Shown: positions 55,619-64,000 of the stretch, one piece after another
Layout: every line of letters starts with the position of its first letter
Numbering within the stretch: position 1 is the first letter of the stretch
Source: Scedosporium boydii
Taxonomy: Eukaryota > Ascomycota > Sordariomycetes > Microascales > Microascaceae
Assembly (NCBI GenBank): GCA_002221725.1
Contig: NJFT01000068.1
Coordinates: forward strand, 62,001 to 126,000
DNA length: 64,000 nt
Reading direction: 5' to 3'
Translations under genes and position numbers: made by a program
The notes under the pieces: model-generated
Database searches by the model: none
What the model saw: the letters and a program-made list of their open reading frames with translations, nothing else
What the model was told of the DNA's origin: nothing

Positions 55619-58600
55619 TCACTTTGAACTAGATACGTGCGGAATTTCTGGGGATATCTGCGGTTTTAGTTCTACGGCCCTCAGAGAGTGCTAGGGCACT
55701 CTGGCCGCGGGAACCACAACCAGCTAGGCCGAGATGAAGGCATTTTGCGGCTTTTGTTACCTCCATGTATATACAGGGTGTACTATTGATGAATACGATC
55801 CCAACATCCCGGCCAACTTAAAACGAGTGGTGGCTGTGTCACTACACCTCGTATCTGCAATTGTTACTCCCCTCCCTTAGACTCACTTATATGCTATTCA
55901 TCCAAGAGTGCTGGCTTGAAGTGTCCTACCCCCATTACACTCCAAACGCAGAGGCTTTCCGCTACTAGGTCGTAAGTCTCCATCACCGCTATCTCCCTTT
56001 CCACCTCGGGGCGCGTGGCCGGTTGAGATGAGTTCACGCGCTAGAATACTCATCAAAGGGGACCATGACTCGACCCATGCCTACTTGGCATATTCCCAGC
56101 ATCTAGCGCTCTGCATCTCTTCACTTTTATCCGATCCTCCTTTCACCCTTTGAGTTCACTCACCTCATCGATAACTTGCACGAATGTGAGATGTTTTCGG
56201 AAGGCAGAAAACCGAAGCGGGTTCATCACTCTCGTAGACACCAGCAGATAGAACCAGATGAAGATATCTGATGCCGCGCGACGAGGACCAGAAAATAGAA
56301 TCAATGCTGCCAACCCTCAGTTCTTGGAACTAAATCTCAACTAAGTTTATCTTTCGCTTCTGTTAGTAGAAGCGTGAAAAGGCGCCCTTAAAATACTAGA
56401 ACGCGACCAATGTAGGGCAGCTTGCCGACGAAGAAGTGCCTATCGACAGGAAAGGGTCTTTGAGCTTGAAACGCTGCGGCGCTGGTTTGGGGGAATGGAT
56501 GTATGCCGTTGCTATATCGTCGACCATGTTGCGAGAGCCATAGCTAAGGTCAAGGATCTTCTGGAGTGTGAATTAATATAGTCATCAATACTGAAGTTAT
56601 ATTGTTAACTAGGACCTAGGGCACGAACTCGAGACTGAACAAGTGCTTTCGATTTAACTAGGCAGTTAATGGCTTACGTCACTGTAGGAACATCGATGGG
56701 GAGAAAGTCCTTCAGCATGCTAGTTAACTGGAGTACTACGGTTATTCTCTCGGATATGAGTATCGACCGAGGCTGGGCGAATGCTAGAAATTACGAGACG
56801 GGGCGCGCTACAGCCTTTGACGGAGAGAAACAGGAAATGGCGAAGAACGTGCCCGCGTTAAGAGACCGAGGCTGTATGGAATATCAGCGGGGGGCAATGG
56901 AGAGACTCTTTGGAAATGCAATATTTATCAATGACGAGGCGACGTGTCGCACTGCATCTTAGGTCAGGGGCACCTCGAGGATAGGCCATTTGCGACTGTA
57001 TCCCATCAGCCTTTGTTCCGAGTATGTCCTAAGTAGCAGCTATCAATGCCCCTCGGAGTTGGCACATAGGAAGCCGAATGTCACTCAGATGATGCAGGAA
57101 CCATTCATGTCGACTCCCTAATCATAGGCGGTCTCGCTCACTTGGTGTGCAGCTCTACATGCTAACTCGAATCAAATGGACAGTGGTGGAATTTCAAAGG
57201 AACGCTTGATGACATACTTTGTTCTCCCGAGACTTTTCAGTCGGTCATCCTGTTCAAGAACAACACCACGGAAACCTTGGAGAGGGTCCATTTGAGCAGC
57301 TATGCATGCAAAGGTCGTTCTCGCCAATAACTTGTGGTTTTTCGTCACGGAACGAAGTTAAGGAGCTGGAAAGGCGAACGGTAGGGCTTAATAGTGTAAG
57401 CTGACTGACGAAGTCTTGAATACATCAAAGGTCTGCCGGCGGGTTTTTCTCTCCACGCCTCAATAGATACGCTGTATGCTGCATATTGAAGAAGTAAATA
57501 CCGCGGTGGGACATTTCCTCGCTCCGATCTTCCACGGAGCCGGGATGGGCCCGGCAGGGTACTTAGTACAGCCGGCTCCGGGGTTGAGCCGTCGTCTGGA
57601 CCCATTCTTTCGCCGGGCCCTAAACCCTAAACCGGGTTACCCGGCCTCGTTAACTTATAGCCAGACCACAACAGGAAGGGGTATCTAGAAGTCGCCCAAG
57701 AAATCTTACGACGGAATTATGTTATGGGTTCATTATCGCAGGGCAACAATGGGAACAACCATAAATCCTCTTGTCCCTCCCTTTACTGGGCACACAGTTG
57801 ATTGTGGGCAGCTAAGCCTACATGCACAATCATACCTTCATACGCTTTGCACGTTTCCAGCCCAAGGTTGGTGCCCGGGGGTAGGGGGTAGGGGGAAAAT
57901 GATAAAATATCTAGATTAGATTAGGGCAGAATACCCTAATGGTAATTGATTCAAAACCATCAACGTTCTAGTCTCGACGCGGTAACGAATGGGCTTTTTG
58001 TCGTGGGATTCTCGGTCATCGTAGCGTACTTCGCATGCATTAGGCGGGCGGAACGAGATGGTCGAAAGAAAGGAAGCAAGAACTAATGCCGTAAAAAAGC
58101 GTGGCGGCCCTTTCATGGCGCAGTCTCTTGCGATCAACTCCATTGACCGCTGATGGGGAAATCCTTGTCCTTGTCGCCTGCGTGGCCCTGCAGAGCCGAG
58201 CAACAATGGACGGAAACGCATGAGGAACTCTTCCATTCCAAACTACAAACCTTCCCGCCTCCACCTTTTGTTCAATTGATCTTGTCGCCGGGCATTTTGG
58301 GCAGCAAACTGCTGTAACATCCCATGCACACACCCTTTGGAATCTACATAGGCGGACCCAATGGTTCGTTTTGGTGTCCGACCCACAATCCCGCGCCGTT
58401 TTTCTTTTCAGACCGCTTTCCTCCCCATCCACATATCCACAAAATTAGTGTAGTGCAGAGCGGAGAATGGATCTGACGAGACTAGCTTACATGCTCTGTT
58501 GATCCCGATCAACTTGAGCCTTTACGCAAGAAAGTGATGTTTCATCAATCCCCGAGCCGGCGAAGGTTCGGCGGGTTCTTCTGGACACGTCTCAATGCGC

Positions 58601-61600
58601 AATGAGGTGGCCGATTAACGGAGCATTTTCGACGTACAGGCACTTTCTTGGAGCCATTGTCCACTCCGAGCACTTGTCCGTGGGCTCTGCAATGTGGCTC
58701 GACTTTTGTGGGCTAGACCTGCATAGGAACCTGCTGCATCCGTGGTGGCCCCGCCCAATTGGTGACGTGCATTCGTCTGTGGTTGAATAGACGTCAGGAT
58801 GCGTAGTCGAAAAAGGACCCTGCGTGGAGTAGCCCTACTGGTTGCAGGAGGGGGTAGAAAGCGGGGAGGGAGGGGTTTCGACCAGGTGGAAGCAGGAACA
58901 AGGCGCAACTGACAAAGTCATTGGGGACGATTGGATTGCATGCCACGATTCAGAGGCGGTGGTCTTGTAGGACTCCTGAAGTCTCGATTATATTCAAGCC
59001 GGTATTCCAGGCGGCTGCGAGGAAAGAGAAGCAACTGGCCCTGCAACCACGGGTGGGGGTAAAGAATGCTCATGGAGTGATGAAAGTTCGAAAGCAGACT
59101 TGGAGGGGAGAGGACGGGTGTGTTAGTGAGGCAATTGAGGGTATGGAATTAGTGCTGGCTCGACTGGCTGGAACTAGTACGAGGTAGATGCCCAATCCGT
59201 ATCGGCGAACTGCTGACAGCCAGTCGAGATAGTGTTATGGAACTTGGCAATCACGCCCATTGAAAGGGAGTGAAGTAAACCTACTGAGCAGGGAGTAGAC
59301 ACAACGAAGCCGTAGTAGGAAGTACACTACCTTTGTACATGGAGGCATCATGGTGAAATGAGCTCTCACCTCGTAAATGGCCGAGTTTAATTTACAGTGG
59401 ACCGATGACAGCATTGACAGTACAGGTAACAAGTATTTCGTGCAGGTTCAAACTTGGCGGATGATGTGGCGCTGGAAACTGGCCTGGCAAATGGTCAGAC
59501 ATTGCATTGTGGAAAGAGCCGACGGAACACTGAAGACTTCCATGTTGGAAGGTGTAGATTGTTCTACGGAGTATAATTAGAACATCGGAAGGTGGTATCC
59601 AGGAACTACCGATGTCCATTGCCTCGTTGCGATTGCCCCAATCCCTCACTTCCCCGTCCCCCATCCGAAGTCAATCAGGAAGGAGGCAGGAACATCGAAC
59701 ATCGAAGTGAGGAAGTTTCAGGGCCGAACCTCCTTCCCGAAATTGCCTCGGGAATTCGGGGTAACGAAGACGGGAGATGGCAATGATAAACTACAAATGG
59801 TAGCAATTGAGGAAAGATTACTTCGTATTGAGCAGAATAAATGCAAATGGGGAGCATGGAGAATTTGTAGAAGTCGAGGCGTCAGTCAGTTGGCAAAAGC
59901 CGTCACATCAACGATACTAACCTCAAGTGCTGGACCTCGTAGCAGTCGGTAATTACAGCGTATGAACAACACAGAGTCTCCCGCTTGATCGTTCGGTTTA
60001 TTATCAACGTCCACATCCGCATCCGCGAAACGAAGCAATTGGGTACGCAAAATGTCTCGACGGTCCAGTTATACTAGTTTACTGTGCCTGCTAAACTCCG
60101 CCGAGATACCGATTCCATTCCCCCTCTATACTAGTCCTCCATGAATGTTAAATGTCAGGCATTGGTGAATTGATTCTTCAATGTTCCCTCTCAGGCTCTC
60201 GGAGAAAAGCCCCGTCTCCGGACACCGGATGCTCCTGTTTCCTTGTTCGCCTCCTTCTAAACTACGGAGTACTACTCCCACCCCTGGTCTATCTGTTTGG
60301 AATTTATCAATGTGGGTTCCTTCTCCGCCATCCTCAAGCGAGGTGCTTCATTGTTGCGAGGCAATGTCCGAGAGGATGGCTGTGGGTGAAGATTCGTTCT
60401 GTCTATCGAGTCCTAGTATTCGCATCGGCAAACTGAAGGCACATCCAAGACCTGCCCAAGGCATCAAATGCAATTGATTTTCTTGCTGGACAGACCGCCA
60501 GGCTCTGGTCATAACGCTGCGCTGTGCAGGATGGGGCTGCGGTCCAAAACTCCCCCACTGCCCAACCCGAAGACAAACTAATCAATTGATGATAATAAAC
60601 TGCAACGTCAAATGGATAGATACCGAGAGAGAGGGGAAAAAAAAAAGGAGGCCAACCATGAGATTGACCAGTGCAATCACGAAATCACGAGGAAAACGAT
60701 CAGGAATCGAAGGCTTTGAGCAATTATCGATTATGTGTCCCAACCACGTTGATCACCCGATCCGTGAGGACCCTGAGAAATATCCCGCCTCAGCCCAAGG
60801 TTTCCTGACGCCATTGAGTTCCAAGATCGTATCATATCAGTGCTCCCAGCCGCTAAACACGTACATCAGCCAGAGGAGCGAAGCATCAACTGTCGTTTAT
60901 TCTGTTCTATTAGTTTACGAAGTCGCTCGCATCGATTGATACGCAACTCGATTCTCCTTAACCCCGTCGATGACCGATGACAGATGAATGGGGGGCGTGA
61001 AGTTGAGCTCCGTTTGTATTCGTTAGAGCAAAGAAAACAGTTGGAAGGATTCATTGATGGGTTGACAATTGCATCAATATGTCAAATTTACCGCCCTAAA
61101 TTCTGGTGTCAGTACACCAGAGTGAAGGACTTTAGTTGCACCCCCACTGCCAACCTCAATTCAATCGATCAATTGATCGATGCTGTGAATGTCTTGAACC
61201 CTTTAGCGTACTCCGATGCCGACAGTCCAACTCTGAATTCCTCAACTCCGTTGACTCGGCCATTTTCTGCCACCCTCCGTCGTGAGAAAGGTGCTCGGAG
61301 GTGTGGGAGACTTCGTCAGATGACCTGCCTTCTTCGAGAGATAGGGACTACTTCGTAGAAACCATTTTACCACGCCTCCTTCTCACCGTTACAATTGCGC
61401 ACCGTCTCATGAAAGCATGGGCCAAAGGACTCATTTGATGGGGTGGATGCCAGGCATTTAGAGACAGCATGACTCTCGACAACGGACTACCTGTGGGTCA
61501 TAACGTCCGAGACTGGTCGCCTGGCTTGTCCCTCTCATCCGTCCCGATACACATGCTTACCCCCTTCGCCCACCATCTATCCTAGATCGGCCACGTTCCC

Positions 61601-64000
61601 GTGGCCTACGACGTATGGGGTGGATGGTGGACAATTGATGGGAGTGAAGCGGTTCCGCTTGCTATCGTGCTGTGATGGGCCCACGGGCCGGGAGTACTGG
61701 AGCACCATCTCGTCGGGCCTAGGGATGATTGTAAACCCAGGCAGAGGGACAGGCCATTGCGCAAACTCATCCTACGATTCATACCCACTTCCGAGGGAAA
61801 GAGGGGGATGCGGGTGTGTATTTGCGCGTCCGCACCTTGTTCCTACAAAAATATCTCTGCCGAATACGTGCATCCACGAAGTATGAACATCGCGCTGGTT
61901 GTGATCGAGTTACTTTGTATGTAGGTTTACGATGCATGGAGATTATTGAAGCGAGGGGGATCCCTGACCCTGTCATTGACGTCATTCAAATCTGGCGGAT
62001 CAGATTAATTGATTCTTGGATTGTAAACTCCGCTTGCGTCCAGTAGATCGAACCCACAAACGAATCGCAAATCCCATGCAATGGCATCTGCTCAATTGGT
62101 TGCACACCTCAGATGAAGCCGTGTGTCGCATGGGGTTGGCCAGTGATTGCGGATTCTTGCGTACCAACATATCGAGCTGACGGCATTCGAAAATCGAAAA
62201 TGGATTCTGATGATTCTGATGTGCTCAATCAATTTGGCACGGATCCCTCGTCCCCGGGTCGCCCCCCTTGCATCTCGCATGCCCGACCAACTTTCCCATC
62301 TCACTGCTAATAAAAGATGTTCACTGCTCACATATACCTACCACCCCGGCTCTTTATTTGGCATCGATTCCTGTTTCCTCAACTCGTCAATCGGTCATTC
62401 ACCACACCATTGGGTGGTTTAGAGAGCATATATAGCCCACAATCTACTTCGCAAGTCATACTGCTCAGCATCCTGCGCACCCCCGCTTCCCTTCTCTTCC
62501 TCACGATCCCATTTGAACCCCCCCACCACGACACTGGTCTTGGTCACATTCGTGCCCGGGTCACTGGTGTGGGTTGGGGCTTTCGTAGTTGCTTTTAGTC
62601 TCGCCCACACCTTAAGTTTCTGTTACGTCCCTTCCTACACAGCAAAGGCGGGTCGGATCGGTCGGGGCTAGGGTCATCCCCCTTCTCTCTTAAACTCTCA
62701 AACCCTGTATTAGCTGGAACCGAACATATCTGATGGCTGACGACAACGGGAGTTTGCAGCCTCCGATCCTTTGATTCCCATGTCCTAATGTCCGATATTT
62801 CCGCTTCTCCCATATTCCAAAGTCCGCCATGAACTACCGAGTTCAAGGTAGTCCAAAGGGTGCCGGAGGGGACGGAAGTGGTAGGTAAACCCCGATTGAA
62901 TTCCAATACTATTGCTTTCGGGCAAGTTTCTGTGGGAGATAGGCTACATCCGCAAGCGACGCCAAGTGGGCAGACCAAACGCGAGCCAAGCACTTCAAAA
63001 GGTGGGGGTCAAGTCAAGCGTCGCAAACAGGGAGGGTCATCGGATCAATGTGATTTGAGGCCTGGTGTTTGCCCTCCCAGGCTTCCACTGTCTTAGTTCG
63101 GAGTCGTCAAAAGGAGGGGGTTATCTTGTTGATTATTCCCTACGCATACTTGTCCTCTCTCTGTCTAAGAACCATGATAGCTCGTAGAATGGCCAAATTT
63201 GTCTCCAGTACGTGACAAGGAGGCGCTGTTCGGTTAGTACGCTTGTCTCTAGGGTGGCCAATATTAGTCCTGGTAGATAAGGACCAGACACATTCCATGT
63301 TGTACTATTAGAGATTATCTTGGGGTTGCCATCCGTCAATTGAATGATCGCAGTGTACTAATTACCTCAATAATGGCTGGTATGCCACGCGACAAGGGCG
63401 GTACACTCGACCTTGCCAGTTCGTCACCCGTATTCTTCCTTTGTACTTCGTGCCTTTGTAGTTTACTTGGCAATGGAATTGGAATCTCATGGGATCGATT
63501 TGGATTGATCAATTGGTGTGCTCATGATTACAGGGAATAGGAAAGTACGTACATTGTAACATCGTGCCCAGGAATTTAGGCTTATCGATAACGCCCACCT
63601 GGTCCACTCAGGCTTCAACCCGCCAAGCCCTTCAAATTCCACCCCGCTGAAACCCGCCCACACTTAGACCGATGAAGCAATGTCAAGTGACCCCTCCATG
63701 GACTGTCGCAGCCCGAGTGCCCGGCGAACTGTTTAGTCCTTGGTCTAGAACCACCAGTATGGGTGGCGAGAAGAGCTGGCGGTGGGAACTAGAAAAGTCA
63801 ATCTTTTCTTTAGGTCTTCCGCCGCGGAGGTCTTAATCAGAACACTAGGAACCGGCGGAAGTGACGGTAAGAGTGAGCGACAATGACTCAGAAACAGAGC
63901 CTCCGTTTCGGGCAGTTACTGCAGTGGTTCCTCCTTGTAGTGTAGTTTAAAGGGCAGTCCTGGTTGCTTTCGCACTCCGCAGAGGGCGATGACGCAACAT
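55619..64000. other. 8.4-kb right arm without supported genes
   Basis: Composition is normal and not RIP-mutated, but no ORF exceeds ~132 codons, none has a recognised motif, and I could not build a convincing splice model. TACTTCGTA motifs (59,819 and 61,349) and CAATTGAT sites (58,273, 60,471, 60,584, 61,169, 61,632) recur, and there are many pyrimidine tracts. It could be extended promoter DNA of a gene beyond 64,000, non-coding RNA loci, or decayed sequence. Confidence 0.5.

Noticed and set aside
57617..57635. Telomere-like CCCTAAACCCTAAACC
   Set aside because: Only two units of a plant-type heptamer in a GC-rich context; fungal telomeres are usually TTAGGG. Probably chance.
57875..57898. 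G-quadruplex candidate (three runs of five G)
   Set aside because: Only three runs, single occurrence, no gene nearby; too weak to report.
57905..57985. tRNA-like stretch with a TTCAAAA loop and a TTCTAGT T-loop-like segment
   Set aside because: No 5-bp anticodon stem and no 7-bp acceptor stem could be formed.
1..64000. CRISPR arrays, bacterial operons, secondary-metabolite cluster or novel defence system
   Set aside because: None seen: the genes are scattered eukaryotic housekeeping genes, with no backbone synthase and no phased repeats.

Overview
The window is nuclear DNA from a filamentous ascomycete, most likely a eurotiomycete (Eurotiales/Onygenales type). Evidence: short introns (57-134 nt) with GT-AG ends, single-copy Pezizomycotina genes, a hacA-type UPR bZIP gene whose spliced frame ends in the Aspergillus-like GCDDGGIAVGV tail, and massive repeat-induced point mutation (RIP) of repeats. 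The species cannot be named from sequence alone.

Left arm, 1-20,290: an AT-rich, RIP-mutated repeat block. Its best preserved element is a complete Ty3/gypsy chromodomain retrotransposon at 5,255-13,657. It has two 450-bp LTRs, a polypurine tract, and decayed gag, protease, RT, RNase H, integrase and chromodomain, and it is flanked by AAAAC/AGAAC. A 599-bp LTR-like insertion (9,569-10,167, with TTTTA on both sides) splits its RT domain; a second copy lies at 15,986-16,581. Fragments of the same gypsy family, including 3' ends in opposite orientations, fill about 515-3,461. Two F-box-type genes sit in the block as GC-normal islands (4,089-4,961 and 18,152-20,038).

Transition, 20,290-23,970: normal GC but almost no convincing coding sequence; one doubtful ORF and a diverged ~205-bp tandem duplication.

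Gene-rich core, 23,974-55,618: complex I 21-kDa subunit (-), csm3/swi3 (+), hacA (-), CHMP1/Did2-like ESCRT-III subunit (+), SKI2 (-), pyruvate dehydrogenase E1 beta (-), ERG6 (-), SLT11/ECM2 (+), MZM1 (-), ZUO1 (+), a Cys-rich membrane protein (+), MCP1 (-), a U1-type zinc-finger protein (-), and an F-box/beta-propeller-like protein (+). They are mainly housekeeping genes: mitochondrial respiration and assembly (NUXM, PDB1, MZM1, MCP1), RNA handling (SKI2, SLT11), protein folding and stress (ZUO1, hacA), endosomal sorting, sterol synthesis and replication-fork protection. There is no operon, gene cluster, CRISPR array or rRNA. Splice structures were built by hand; every multi-exon model given here closes in frame.

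Right arm, 55,619-64,000: 8.4 kb of normal-GC DNA with no gene I can support; possibly long regulatory DNA of a gene beyond the window.

Most informative points: a textbook Ire1 hairpin and 20-nt unconventional intron in hacA, with an unusually long alternative frame; a RIP boundary that falls inside an LTR beside a protected gene island; and a dispersed TACTTCGTA intergenic motif.
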